Under the pieces are notes generated by a model that saw only the letters and a program-made list of their open reading frames with translations, did not search any database and was not told the origin of the DNA. A program made the position numbers and the translations under genes. A stretch of 64,000 nt of DNA from an uncultured Porphyromonadaceae bacterium. GTDB lineage: Bacteria; Bacteroidota; Bacteroidia; Bacteroidales; Muribaculaceae. This document shows, one piece after another, positions 16,375 through 26,161 of this stretch (its first letter is position 1; every line of letters starts with the position of its first letter). Where the stretch lies: contig CANPGB010000003.1 in assembly GCA_947573485.1 (NCBI GenBank), forward strand, positions 62,001-126,000, in the 5' to 3' direction.

Positions 16375-19300
16375 TTATTGAGCCAAAATGCGGCGCAGAA
16401 TGGGCAGGAGGGCATCGCAATAACGGCGATAGGCCATATCGGTGTAGTGGATAGAGTCGGAGGACCAGTCGCCGTCGGGCGTCACTATCTGATCGGTGGT
16501 GATGTAATAGGTGTTGGTCATGCCCTCGGCCACCATTTTGTCATACATTGCCTTTATGGCGGCGTTCTTGGCGTCGATAGTGGCTTTGATTACAGTGTCG
16601 AGCTGCGAGTATGTGAAGTAGGGGTCTTCGATGAAGATGAGGGGCGTGTCGGGGTGACGGTTGCGGATAATCTTCACGAATTTCTCGGTTTTGTCGTTGA
16701 TTTCCCACACCAGGGAGTTGGGCACGAAGTCGAGCACATAGGCGGCGGCATCGACGTCGGCCAGCATCTCTGCCACCTCATAGTCGAGGTGTGCGTTGGC
16801 GCTGAAGCCGAGGTTTATGACATCGGTGCCGAGCTCGCGGCGCAGTATATTGCTCGGCGCCATGCCCGGGCGCGATGCGGTGGCACCGTGCTGTATCGAG
16901 GAGCCGTAGATAACGAGGGGCTTGGCATCGGCCTTGGGGAAATCGACCTGCGGCGCCTCTATGAGGGCGTCGGGAGCGACGCCTATCTCAAGGCTCTTCA
17001 GGCCGTCGTAGAGAGGCAGGTGAAGCATATACTCGTGCATCTCGGGCTTCATGTTCATTATTATCATTGTGGTGGTGGGGTCACCGTAAGGGATAGCGGG
17101 AGCGAGGTAGCGCCATGTGCTGTCGGGGGCGAGGAAGTAGAGGTCGGCGCCGCGCGAGGCCAGCGATGCCATGTGCTTCATGTCATTGCGGGTGAGGCTC
17201 TCCCAGCGCAGGGCTATCTTGGGCGAGTTGCTCCGGAAGCGTATGGCCATGCCGGGGGTGTGCTGGCCGAGCTCGTAGAGGGCCTCACGCATGCGGGGTT
17301 TGAGGAAGGCCGGCACACGGCTGTAGAGGGGCAACGAGTCGGGGTACACGCGGCCTATGAGTTTGAAATCGGTACCCTTGTGCCAGCTCATATCCTGCAG
17401 AGGGTCGGGCGTGGGGTTGAGGGTCTTGACGGGCACCACGGGGGCGAGGATATCGGCCACCTTGCGCACGCGCTCTTTCTTTACGGTGAAGGGCACCGAG
17501 GCTATGTAAGAACCTATATGACGGCCGAGGCGCGCCTGATACTCACCCTTGGCGGTGACCCATGCCGAGCGGCTCTCGTCGAAGGATGCGAGGTCGGCGT
17601 CGGGCACCGTTATGCTCACGGTCTCGCTCTCGCCGGGGGCGAGGAGGCCGGTCTTGGCAAAGCCTTTGAGCTCGGCGGGAGCCTTGCGCAGGGTGCTGTC
17701 GGCAGGGGCGCTGATGTAGAGCTGCACAACCTCGCGACCGGGCACCTTGCCGGTGTTGGTAACTGTAACGGTGACGGTGGTGCTGTCGGCTTTGCGGCTC
17801 ACCACGGGCTTGCCGTAGCTGAAATCGGTGTAGCTGAGACCATAGCCGAAGGGGTAAGCCACGGGGCGGCCGGTGGCGTCGAAGTAGCGGTAGCCAACCC
17901 ATATATCTTCGGCATACTCGGTGTAGTCGTGGTTGCGGCCTTCGGTCTGGCCGAGGCGGGGGTAGTTGGCTGCCGAGGGGAGGTCGGCGTAATGCAGAGG
18001 CATGGTGAAGGGGAGGCGTCCCGAGGGGTTGACGGCGCCCGAGAGGACGTCGGCAACGGCATGACCGCACTCCTGGCCGGGATACCAGGCCATGACAATG
18101 GCGTCGGGGAGCTCGCGCCACGAGGCTGTCTCCATGTTGCCGCACACGTTGAGCACAACCACCACGGGCTTGTTCTTGGCATGGAAAGCCTTGCAGACGG
18201 TCTTGACGAGGGTCTGCTCGGCCTCGCTGAGGTTGAAGTCGCCGGCTATCACGCGGTCGGCGGTCTCGCCGCTTTTGCGCGAGAGCACCACCACGGCGGC
18301 ATCGTCGCGCGCGGCCTGACGCTCTACAAAGTTGGCGGCCTTGGCAAGGTTCATCTCATCGATCACGGGGCGGTGATACGATATTTTCTGCCACTCGGGG
18401 CAACCGGGGTGGCTGTCGGTGAGGGCGGCCTGGTTGGCGTTATAGGCGCGGTAAAGCTCGCGCACATCGTTGTTGACAATATACCCGGCGTCTTCAAGGC
18501 CGCGGTCTATGTCGACAATATATTTTTTATTGACATTGGAGGAGCCGGTGCCGCCTGCGAGCGACATGTAAGCGCCGGTGCCGAAGACTGCCACATGCGA
18601 GCCCTTGGCGAGCGGCAGCGTGGCATCGTTGTTCTTGAGTAGCACCATGGCCTCGGCACCCATTTGGCGCGAGAGTGCGGCTCCGGCGGCGAGGTCGGGG
18701 GTGGTGCGCTGCCAACCCTTTGCCGAGAGCGAGCGGGCGACTAAGCGGAGCACATCGGCCACGCAGGCGTCGAGCTGTGCCTCGGTAACGCGGCCGTCGG
18801 CCACGGCTTCGATTACCTCCTGCACGAGTTTCTCGCTGCCGGGCATTATAAGACCTGTGCGGGCCATGATGAGGCTGTCGGTGGGGCGGTACACCGTCCA
18901 GTCGGTGACAACGAGGCCGTCGTAGCCCCATTCGTCGCGGAGGAGGGTCTGCAGGAGTTCCTGATTGGTCTGGGTGTATTCTCCCGCTATTTTGTTGTAC
19001 GACGTCATGAGCGTCCAGGGCTTGGCCTCGCGCACCACTTTCTCGAAAGCGCGGAGGTAGATTTCGCGGAGGGCGCGCTGCGAGATGCGGGCGTCGTTAT
19101 ATTTTTTACCGGTCTGCTGGTTATTGGCAACGAAATGTTTGAGGCTCGTGCCCACGCCTTTGCTCTGCACTCCCTTTACGAGCTCGGTGGCAAGGGCGCC
19201 GGTGAGCACGGGGTCTTCGCTGAAATACTCGAAGTTGCGGCCGCAGAGAGGGTTACGCATAATGTTGGTGCCGGGGCTGAGGAGGACGTCGATGCCATAG

Positions 19301-19764
19301 GCAGCGCACTCGGCGCCCATGGTCTCGCCCTGTGCACGTGCCGCGCCGGTATCGAAAGTGGCTGCGAGAGCCGTTGTAGAGGGGAAAGCCGTACACCACT
19401 GCGAGAGCGTGGTATCGGCACCCTCGGCGCCCGTTACTACATCGGTGGGCAGACCGTTGTCGTCGTACACCGTGCGCGTCACTATCCAGGGCATGGGGTT
19501 GATGCGCGGGCCCACAGGACCGTCGGCAAGGTTTAGCCCGGGCACGCCATACTCGGCTATGGAGTAGGTCCAGCCCGCAGCGCCGGGGGTGGAGTGGCTC
19601 GGCGCGCTCTCGCTCGCTGTTGTGCCCACAATCAAGCGCGCTTTCTGCTCAAGGCTCAATTTGCTGAGCACGCGCTCAACGTCTTTCTCGCTGATAGCGC
19701 CCGCAGCTTGGCTCATGGCCGCCGCGGCTATAAATAGGGTAAGTGCAATTCGGTGTAAGGACAT
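16375..19764 (-). CDS. Fusion of GH3 glycosidase and SGNH/GDSL-type esterase
   Basis: 1129 residues, signal peptide 1-23. The GH3 part includes LKHFVANNQQ (208-217) and the nucleophile D288 in VVTDW, then the alpha/beta sandwich and a fibronectin-like domain (to about 725). The last third begins with a jelly-roll domain carrying RGADLYFLAP, as in GxDLY proteins that precede GDSL hydrolases. It then has the SGNH block YGSSIQHG (953-960, Ser about 956), GFSANAHL, and the Asp/His pair D1103 and H1106 in DSIHYTD. So the protein can probably remove a beta-linked sugar and an ester (such as acetyl) from one substrate. Linkage specificity (beta-glucoside, xyloside or other) cannot be read from the sequence. 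Confidence 0.9.
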   Translation of the reverse strand: MSLHRIALTLFIAAAAMSQAAGAISEKDVERVLSKLSLEQKARLIVGTTASESAPSHSTPGAAGWTYSIAEYGVPGLNLADGPVGPRINPMPWIVTRTVYDDNGLPTDVVTGAEGADTTLSQWCTAFPSTTALAATFDTGAARAQGETMGAECAAYGIDVLLSPGTNIMRNPLCGRNFEYFSEDPVLTGALATELVKGVQSKGVGTSLKHFVANNQQTGKKYNDARISQRALREIYLRAFEKVVREAKPWTLMTSYNKIAGEYTQTNQELLQTLLRDEWGYDGLVVTDWTVYRPTDSLIMARTGLIMPGSEKLVQEVIEAVADGRVTEAQLDACVADVLRLVARSLSAKGWQRTTPDLAAGAALSRQMGAEAMVLLKNNDATLPLAKGSHVAVFGTGAYMSLAGGTGSSNVNKKYIVDIDRGLEDAGYIVNNDVRELYRAYNANQAALTDSHPGCPEWQKISYHRPVIDEMNLAKAANFVERQAARDDAAVVVLSRKSGETADRVIAGDFNLSEAEQTLVKTVCKAFHAKNKPVVVVLNVCGNMETASWRELPDAIVMAWYPGQECGHAVADVLSGAVNPSGRLPFTMPLHYADLPSAANYPRLGQTEGRNHDYTEYAEDIWVGYRYFDATGRPVAYPFGYGLSYTDFSYGKPVVSRKADSTTVTVTVTNTGKVPGREVVQLYISAPADSTLRKAPAELKGFAKTGLLAPGESETVSITVPDADLASFDESRSAWVTAKGEYQARLGRHIGSYIASVPFTVKKERVRKVADILAPVVPVKTLNPTPDPLQDMSWHKGTDFKLIGRVYPDSLPLYSRVPAFLKPRMREALYELGQHTPGMAIRFRSNSPKIALRWESLTRNDMKHMASLASRGADLYFLAPDSTWRYLAPAIPYGDPTTTMIIMNMKPEMHEYMLHLPLYDGLKSLEIGVAPDALIEAPQVDFPKADAKPLVIYGSSIQHGATASRPGMAPSNILRRELGTDVINLGFSANAHLDYEVAEMLADVDAAAYVLDFVPNSLVWEINDKTEKFVKIIRNRHPDTPLIFIEDPYFTYSQLDTVIKATIDAKNAAIKAMYDKMVAEGMTNTYYITTDQIVTPDGDWSSDSIHYTDMAYRRYCDALLPILRRILAQ

Positions 19765-19834
19765 TGTTTAAAAGAAGATTTTGTAACCGGGTCAGGCACG
19801 CCTGACCGCGCCCGACCCGGTGTATTTTAGAGAA
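19765..19834. other. PUL intergenic hairpin between GH3-SGNH and the repeat proteins
   Basis: ACCGGGTC and GACCCGGT, about 20 bp apart, enclose TCAGG and CCTGA, so the transcript can form a branched GC-rich hairpin at about 19786-19821. No T run follows, so it looks more like an mRNA-processing or stability element than a terminator. Confidence 0.5.
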
Positions 19835-21181
19835 TTAGAGTATCACTTTAGTTGTCACGGCACCCTGGCGGCGGATATATACACCGCTTTCGGGGTTTGC
19901 CACGCGCACGCCCTGGAGGTTGAAATATTCAACGGGAGCGTCGGTCTCGGCCTCTATGCCTTCGACTCCGGTGGGAATGTCGTCCACGAGGTCGGTGAAT
20001 TTCCATTTGTTGGCGGGAGCGCCGATAGCGTAAGAATATATATATACCGAGTTATCTTCATCGGGCACATACTCAATGTGATAAGAGGGCGTGCAAAATG
20101 TGCTTGAAGTATATCGGGGAGCGGAGCCGTTGGTAGCGGCATATGCACGAGCCACGAGAGAGCCTGTCACTGCCCTTTCTTCGGGGGCGGTCATGTCGGT
20201 GAGGGGGCTGTCGGTAAAAGTAACCTCCGCGATAGCGAAAGCATCACCGGCAAGCGCACTGCCGCCTGCGGGATAAATTATATACTGCTTGCCGTCGAGG
20301 TTGAAAATATTGAAGCCGGTAAGGCCGGAGTGCTGGGGTGTGTAGAAGTAGTCGCCCGAAGCGATCCAGTTACCGGTGTATTTCTGAATTGCGTTGCCGT
20401 ATTTGCCTTCGCCTGAATATGTATCGGTGTACACGATATTGCCGTAGAAAGCCATGCACTTGGCTCCGTTATCGTTATACTGCATGGCATAGCCGGTAGA
20501 TGTGCACTTCTGCAGCGACTCGGGGAAGTCGGTGAACGATACATTGAAGTATGCCGTTTTCCAATAGGTGGCATCGGTGGCTACGTTGGGCTCATTATAG
20601 GAGAATTGGAAAGCCTTGGCCTCACCGGTTATAGGCTCGAGTATTCGGGTGTTGGGATAAGAGAGGATGTCTTCGTCAATGGGAGCCATGGAATCGAAGC
20701 GGCGCTTGTCGGCGGCCAAGCTTCCGTCGGTTGCCTTAACGCCCGAGTAGCTCATAGGCACAAAATCGTTGATTACTTCATTGGTTTCGGTGTCAATTAC
20801 CATGAAGCCGTGGCCCGAGGCGCTGGTATAGCCATCAAATTTATGGTCGTCGAGCTGCACGAGATAGTGTCCTGCTGCATCGAGGTTTGAGCTTACCCAC
20901 ATGTAATGGCCTGCGGGTGCGGCGATATTGCCCGTAGAGACGAGGGCGCCGTCTTTTACTTCATAAGTTTTTACTATTCCGGCGGCGTGGTCAACAACAT
21001 ACCACTTGTCGTTGATGCCGACGCCCGAGCGGTTGGCGCTTGTTGATGCCGCAGCGGTAAGGCCGTCGATTGAATAGACGTTGGTCAGGGTATAACCTGC
21101 CTGGCACTGGGTAGTGCCGGCCTCCGCAGCCGCAGTGAGGCCGCAGGCGCAGGCGAGACCAAAGAGTAAAAATTTCTTCAT
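19835..21181 (-). CDS. Secreted repeat protein, member of a three-gene paralogous family (copy 1)
   Basis: 448 residues: signal peptide (1-20), a body with recurring strand motifs (SGVGINDKWYVVDHAAG, MWVSSNLDAAGHYLVQLD, GHGFMVIDTETNEVINDF, GKYGNAIQKY, GKQYIIYPAGGS), and a 30-residue tail YFNLQGVRVANPESGVYI that matches the other family members. The repeated four-strand pattern resembles a beta-propeller. It is homologous along its length to the 439-residue gene and to both halves of the 1094-residue gene. I infer a surface glycan-binding or structural role; no catalytic motif is visible. It follows a strong terminator, so it may be expressed less than its upstream neighbours. Confidence 0.75.
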   Translation of the reverse strand: MKKFLLFGLACACGLTAAAEAGTTQCQAGYTLTNVYSIDGLTAAASTSANRSGVGINDKWYVVDHAAGIVKTYEVKDGALVSTGNIAAPAGHYMWVSSNLDAAGHYLVQLDDHKFDGYTSASGHGFMVIDTETNEVINDFVPMSYSGVKATDGSLAADKRRFDSMAPIDEDILSYPNTRILEPITGEAKAFQFSYNEPNVATDATYWKTAYFNVSFTDFPESLQKCTSTGYAMQYNDNGAKCMAFYGNIVYTDTYSGEGKYGNAIQKYTGNWIASGDYFYTPQHSGLTGFNIFNLDGKQYIIYPAGGSALAGDAFAIAEVTFTDSPLTDMTAPEERAVTGSLVARAYAATNGSAPRYTSSTFCTPSYHIEYVPDEDNSVYIYSYAIGAPANKWKFTDLVDDIPTGVEGIEAETDAPVEYFNLQGVRVANPESGVYIRRQGAVTTKVIL

Positions 21182-21231
21182 TGTGTTTTGATTAGATAAT
21201 TGTAAGTGTATCAGGATTACCGGTATGTCTT

Positions 21232-21262
21232 AAAAAATCCCCCGGGCTTTAAACCCGGGGGG
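21232..21262 (-). terminator. Rho-independent terminator inside the PUL
   Basis: CCCCCGGG (21239-21246) pairs with CCCGGGGG (21254-21261) around a 7-nt loop. On the minus strand it is followed by A and then six T residues. It lies between the 1094-residue gene and copy 1, so it should end or thin out transcription from upstream. Confidence 0.85.
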
Positions 21263-21297
21263 TTATGTGAGAGTGTGGGGTTCGTTTTTACAAATGC

Positions 21298-24200
21298 TTA
21301 GAGCACAACCTTGGTGGCCTTGTTGCCCTGACGACGGATGAAGATACCGCCCTGAGGATTGGCTACGCGGATACCCTGGAGGTTGTAGTACTCTACGGGA
21401 GCGTTCTCATCGGCCTCGATGTTGGCTACACCCGACTGAGTGGGGTCAAAGGAGAATTTCCACTTCGACATGTTTGCACCGCCGGTGTAAACATAGATGT
21501 AAACCGAGTTTGCATCACCCTCAACTGCCTCAACGTTGTAATTGATGTAGTTGTGTACAATGGGGTTCACGAGAGTGGCAGCTTCGCCCTGAGTAGCGGC
21601 GTACTGGCGTGCAACGAGAGCTTCGGTGTCGGTTTCAGCAGTCTTGGGAGTATCGGTGAATGTTACTTCCGAGATAGCGAAAGCGTCGCCGGTGCGGGTA
21701 GCGCCTGCAGGATAGAGGATAAAGTCTTTGCCCTGGAGGCTGAATACCATGAAGCCACCGATAGCGGCGTGCTGGGGAGTGGTGAAGTACTTGCCCGAAG
21801 CAGTCCACTTGCCTTCGGTGAGCTCGTAGAGCTGGATACCGTTGCCAAGGCCGAGGTCAGAAGAAGTCTCGCTGTATACGGGGTTAGAGTAGAGAGCGAG
21901 AGCGTTGTCGGTATACTGCTGAGCAGAGCCGAGGGTCTGGTTGTTCTTGGCAGCGCCTGCGAAAGCTTCGTCGATAGCAACCTCGAACCAGTTGTGCTCG
22001 GTGCATGCGCCGTTGGCGAATACAAATTCTTCGCAACGCTTGCCGAAGCGGGTCGAGGGAGCATAGAGGTAAGCAGCCTCACCGAGGACGTCGCCGTAAA
22101 CATGGCCCATGGCGTCGAAACGTACGTCGTCGCGGTCGCCGGTGCTGTGGTCGATGTGGATTTCAGCGAAGGGGATGAAGTCTTTGGCAAGTTCGAGAGT
22201 CTCCGAGTTGATAACGGCTACACCCGATTTGCCATTGTAGAAGTTGGGATATGTAGTAGAGAAAGCCTGGTCGTCGCAACGGATAATCACGTTACCGGCG
22301 TTGTCGGTAGTGTTGCTCACCCATGCATATTTGCCGGGGATAGTAACTTCTTTCACGAGCTTGGTCTCGCTGTAGATTTTAACCTTGCCGGTGGTATAGT
22401 CGTTGATGAAGAAGTGGTCGTTAGCGCCGACACCCATGCGGACGTTGGCCGAAGTAGCGTCGGAGGGACGGATTGCCCACTCGTTGCTCAGAGTATAACC
22501 GCTCTTGAAAGTCTCGGTGCCACCTACGGTGGTGGGGAGGAACTCGGGCTGAACGGGCTCGGGTTCGGGCTCCTGAACCTTCTCGTTGATGAGAATCTGC
22601 GAGAAGTGAACCTGACCGGCCTTGGTAGGCTCGGTACCGAAGTCAGCTTTGGCGCCTACGGTGAAAGTAACCTCGGTGGCGTCGCCTGTCCATGTTATGA
22701 ACTCGTCGCCTGCAGCCTGCTCCGAAACAGTACCGGTAGAAGCGGTAAGGGGAGCGTAACGCTTGGCTACAGAATTGCTGTTGAGGGTAAACTTGATAGA
22801 GGTGAGCTTGCCACCGGCAATGGTGATAGTGTTGTTGGCGTAGAGGCGTACGTCGGCGCCGTTGATAGCGGGAGTAGAAGCACCTTCGCCCTGCTCAACA
22901 TTGAAGCCATAGCCGCACTGGTCTTCGCCAATGAACTTGGTAACACCGGGAACGGTGAGCGATGCAGCTTCGATAACGGCCTCTTCGGTGCCGGTGCAGT
23001 CGCTGAAGTCAACACCGGGAGTGGGTGCGGGCTCGGGGCGCTCGGTCTCGCCGTTGATGCTGATGAGGTAGTTGTTCTGTGCCATCTCGTTGAGTACAGA
23101 CTCATCTTTGTTTACGTAAACAATGAGTTTGCCGAGAACCACAACCTTGTCGCCTTCCTTGAGGTCGTCCTCCGAGGTGAATTTCTTGTTGCCAAGGTCC
23201 TTGCCACGGAAGATAAGGAACTCGTTGTCAGAACCTTCGTCGGTGATGTAGTAGGTGGCGTTGCCAAACTGAGTGCTGAGCTCGGTGATGCTCTTCACAG
23301 TACCTTCAACATAAACCTCAGCTTCGGCGTCGGTCTTGCCGGCCTCGTAGAGGGCGAGAACGCGCGCTACGTTGTAGGGGCTTTCGAGAGTACCCTCACC
23401 CTGGCCTGCGAGTTCGCCGGGCTGCTCGGCAGCGGGAACGGAGAATTTCCACTTGTTGCCGGGAGCGCCGGAAGCGAACGCATAGATATAAACCGAGTTG
23501 GGTTCACCTTCTACAGGTTCGATATTATAGGTTATAGGGGTGTAGTTCAGCGTGGGATATGCAACAGCACCATTGTCGCCGACTGCAGCAAAAGCACGTG
23601 CTACCATAGGGCCTGCGGGCTTGCCGTCGACAAGAGCCTCACCTTCCATAGTCATGTCGGTAAGGGGCGAGTCTACCATGGTAAGCTCGGTGATAGCGAA
23701 AGCATCACCTACGAGTGTGGCACCGCCAACGGGGTAGATGATATACTGCTTGCCCTGAAGCTCAAAGAAGTTGAAGCCCTGCATGCCCGAGTGACCGGGA
23801 GTATAGAAATATTTTCCGCTGGCTTCGAATTTCGTGTTGTACTTCTGAATAGCGTTGCCATACTTACCTTCGGCTGAGTAGGTTACGGTTGCTACCTGAT
23901 TGGGATAGAGAGCGACAGCGGTCTCTTCGCCGAGAGTATAGTACATGCCCATGCCCGACGAAGATGCTGCGGTTGCACCTGTCATCTGGTCGAGCCCTGC
24001 ACTGGTGTTAACGGCTACAGTTTCACCGGCCTCACCATTGGCGTAGGGGAAACGGTAAGAGGTAGGTTTGCCGCTGAGTACTGCGATTATACTTGCATCT
24101 GCGCCGAGGATGTCGGTATTGACCGGCGGTTGAACGTCGAAACGGCAATCGTAGCTGAAAGTCATAGGTAAGAATTCCTTGACAATCTCATCGGTCTTCG

Positions 24201-24582
24201 AGTCGATAACCATGAATCCGTGACCGCCTTTGACAGAGTTAGCGCCGTCGAAAGCTTTTTTGTCGAGCTGAACAATTACGTTACCGGCAGCATCGACATT
24301 GAGAGAGGTCCAGAGGAAATAGCCTTCCGGAGCCTTGATTGTCTTGATGAGTGCACCGGTGTTATCGTAAACCTTGACGCCGGTGGCATGTTCGTTCACG
24401 TACCACTTGTCGTTAACGCCGACACCCGAGCGGTGACTGGCCTTAGTTGCCTGAGGGGCGATATTCTCCAGCGAGTAAACGTTCTGGAGTGAATAGCCCT
24501 CTTGTGCAACACCACTGCCCACGGTAGCTGAAGCAGAAAGAGCTACCGATGCGGCAAATGCCATGCTTAAGAGTTTTTTCAT
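21298..24582 (-). CDS. Large secreted repeat protein with two propeller-like modules around an OB-fold insert (copy 2)
   Basis: 1094 residues. Signal peptide 1-19. Module A (about 25-385) and module B (about 690-1060) are homologous to the whole body of the 448- and 439-residue proteins. Between them are an OB-fold-like domain (about 395-515; YVEGTVKSITELSTQFGNAT, then EGDKVVVLGKL), as often seen in Bacteroidota extracellular proteins, and a beta-sandwich (about 525-680). The tail has YYNLQGIRVANPQGGIFIRR. This looks like gene fusion or internal duplication. A surface-exposed glycan-binding role is inferred from context only. Confidence 0.78.
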   Translation of the reverse strand: MKKLLSMAFAASVALSASATVGSGVAQEGYSLQNVYSLENIAPQATKASHRSGVGVNDKWYVNEHATGVKVYDNTGALIKTIKAPEGYFLWTSLNVDAAGNVIVQLDKKAFDGANSVKGGHGFMVIDSKTDEIVKEFLPMTFSYDCRFDVQPPVNTDILGADASIIAVLSGKPTSYRFPYANGEAGETVAVNTSAGLDQMTGATAASSSGMGMYYTLGEETAVALYPNQVATVTYSAEGKYGNAIQKYNTKFEASGKYFYTPGHSGMQGFNFFELQGKQYIIYPVGGATLVGDAFAITELTMVDSPLTDMTMEGEALVDGKPAGPMVARAFAAVGDNGAVAYPTLNYTPITYNIEPVEGEPNSVYIYAFASGAPGNKWKFSVPAAEQPGELAGQGEGTLESPYNVARVLALYEAGKTDAEAEVYVEGTVKSITELSTQFGNATYYITDEGSDNEFLIFRGKDLGNKKFTSEDDLKEGDKVVVLGKLIVYVNKDESVLNEMAQNNYLISINGETERPEPAPTPGVDFSDCTGTEEAVIEAASLTVPGVTKFIGEDQCGYGFNVEQGEGASTPAINGADVRLYANNTITIAGGKLTSIKFTLNSNSVAKRYAPLTASTGTVSEQAAGDEFITWTGDATEVTFTVGAKADFGTEPTKAGQVHFSQILINEKVQEPEPEPVQPEFLPTTVGGTETFKSGYTLSNEWAIRPSDATSANVRMGVGANDHFFINDYTTGKVKIYSETKLVKEVTIPGKYAWVSNTTDNAGNVIIRCDDQAFSTTYPNFYNGKSGVAVINSETLELAKDFIPFAEIHIDHSTGDRDDVRFDAMGHVYGDVLGEAAYLYAPSTRFGKRCEEFVFANGACTEHNWFEVAIDEAFAGAAKNNQTLGSAQQYTDNALALYSNPVYSETSSDLGLGNGIQLYELTEGKWTASGKYFTTPQHAAIGGFMVFSLQGKDFILYPAGATRTGDAFAISEVTFTDTPKTAETDTEALVARQYAATQGEAATLVNPIVHNYINYNVEAVEGDANSVYIYVYTGGANMSKWKFSFDPTQSGVANIEADENAPVEYYNLQGIRVANPQGGIFIRRQGNKATKVVL

Positions 24583-24788
24583 GTATAAAACAGGTTAAAT
24601 GATAATAATTGAGTTTCTGCGGTGATTATAGCCCGACGGCACTGTGAGTCGCGGGCCAATCGTTTTAATCGGCGTCCTGTAGGACGCCATGTGTTTCCTT
24701 GTGAAATCCGGGCACGCCTTTGCCCTTCGGGCGCGGGCGTACCCGGTTACTGGATTAATCAGCGTCCTGACGGACGCCACAGAGCTTT
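24583..24788. repeat. Intergenic region with paired GCGTCC/GGACGC palindromes
   Basis: Two short palindromes, GGCGTCCTGTAGGACGCC (about 24671-24688) and GCGTCCTGACGGACGC (about 24762-24778), flank a larger hairpin whose arms start CCGGGCACGCC and end GGCGTACCCGG. They are structured elements between two members of the same paralogous family and may mark the boundaries of the duplication. Confidence 0.55.
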
Positions 24789-26108
24789 TTAGCGGATGAT
24801 TTTGGTGGCTTTGTTGCCCTGACGCATGATGTAAACACCGTGCTCGGGGTTGGCCACGCGGATACCCTGGAGGTTGAAGAATTCAGCTTCGCCCTCTTCT
24901 TCTACGGTCACGCCTTCAACACCTGCACCGTCGGGGGCGGTGAATTTGAGCTTGATCATGGGAGCACCCTGAGTGTAGCAGTAGATGTATACCGAGTTGG
25001 GGTCGTCTGCTACGCGCTCAACGTTGAGTGAGGTAAAGTACGAGGTGGTCTTGTAAGAGAAGCCACCGGCATCGGTAGTGGCAGGGAAGAGACGGTAAAC
25101 AAGAGCCGACTTATCCATTTCGTCGTCGCTGATAGGGGTGTCGGTGTAGCGGAGCTCGGAGATAGCGAGAGCATCGGGAGCCATTGTGCCGCCGTTTTCA
25201 CCGGAGGTGTACACGATGTAGCGTTTGCCGCCGATCTCGAATATAACATAGCCGTTGTTTGAAGCATGCTGGGGGGTGACGATATATTCGCCGGTGAAGT
25301 GCCACATGCTGGTCTCTGCTTCTTCGTCGTAGCTGTAAACGAAGTTCATAATACCGTTACCGAAACCTTTGGTGGAGCTTGAAATGCCGAGCGCGGGGTT
25401 AGGATAGACTGCCATAAGCATTTCACCGTCCGCGTTCTCTCCATATATCTGGGCGGTACCTGTGGTAGAGATTTTACCGGCACCTGAACCTGCGAAAGGA
25501 GGTTGCACCTTTATGGGGAACTGCTCGAAGATAGTATTGGGGTCGAGAGCGTTACATACCCAGTCCATACCCTGACCGTTACCGTCTGCTACGAGTACGA
25601 GTTCCCAGTTATCCTCGGCAACGTTGCCGTAGATGTGGCCGAGAACGTCACCACGCGAAGCGATACCGTCTTTCATATCCACGTGGCCAATGATTTCGTC
25701 AGTTTTGCTGTCGATGACATACATCTTGTGGCCGTCGTCGGTCTTGTATGCGCCGGGGTAGGCTGTGTTACTGCCGGTCCAGGCAACTTCGGAAGTACGG
25801 ATGAGAACGTGACCGGCATCATCAGCTGTGCTCGATACCCAGCAGTAGTTGGGCATTGTGATGGTTTTCTCGAAACCTTTGGGACCATAGACGTGAACGT
25901 TGTTTGTGCCGGTTTCATTGAGGAAGAATTTGTTATTTGCGCCCATACCTACACGATATGCAGAGCCTACGCAGTCGAGGCTTGCCCACTCGATAGTGAG
26001 GTTATAGCCTTCTTTGAAGCGCTGTGTGCCACCGCTCTTATATTCGTCGGCGGAAGCCATGGATGCTGCGCCTGCAACGGCGAGCGAGAGAAGTAAAAGT
26101 TTTTTCAT
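24789..26108 (-). CDS. Secreted repeat protein of the same paralogous family (copy 3)
   Basis: 439 residues: signal peptide (1-20), propeller-like body with YRVGMGANNKFFLNETGTNN, CWVSSTADDAGHVLIR, KMYVIDSKTDEIIGHVDM, KRYIVYTSGENGG and ALAISELRYTDTPISD, then the tail FFNLQGIRVANPEHGVYIMR. It is the simplest member of the family and shares module order with module B of the 1094-residue protein. No enzyme motif is seen. I infer a cell-surface binding protein. Confidence 0.75.
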   Translation of the reverse strand: MKKLLLLSLAVAGAASMASADEYKSGGTQRFKEGYNLTIEWASLDCVGSAYRVGMGANNKFFLNETGTNNVHVYGPKGFEKTITMPNYCWVSSTADDAGHVLIRTSEVAWTGSNTAYPGAYKTDDGHKMYVIDSKTDEIIGHVDMKDGIASRGDVLGHIYGNVAEDNWELVLVADGNGQGMDWVCNALDPNTIFEQFPIKVQPPFAGSGAGKISTTGTAQIYGENADGEMLMAVYPNPALGISSSTKGFGNGIMNFVYSYDEEAETSMWHFTGEYIVTPQHASNNGYVIFEIGGKRYIVYTSGENGGTMAPDALAISELRYTDTPISDDEMDKSALVYRLFPATTDAGGFSYKTTSYFTSLNVERVADDPNSVYIYCYTQGAPMIKLKFTAPDGAGVEGVTVEEEGEAEFFNLQGIRVANPEHGVYIMRQGNKATKIIR

Positions 26109-26161
26109 CTCTTTGGGTTTTAGGTTGATATAATTGGATAGATTTGTTGATATTCAATTTT

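Noticed and set aside
12867-18642. Very long plus-strand open frames (about 440, 696 and 775 codons) opposite the PUL genes
   Set aside because: They are exact antisense shadows of real genes with signal peptides and catalytic motifs. High GC and third-position bias keep the opposite strand free of stops. Their translations are rich in Val, Ala, Gly, Glu and His and lack family motifs.
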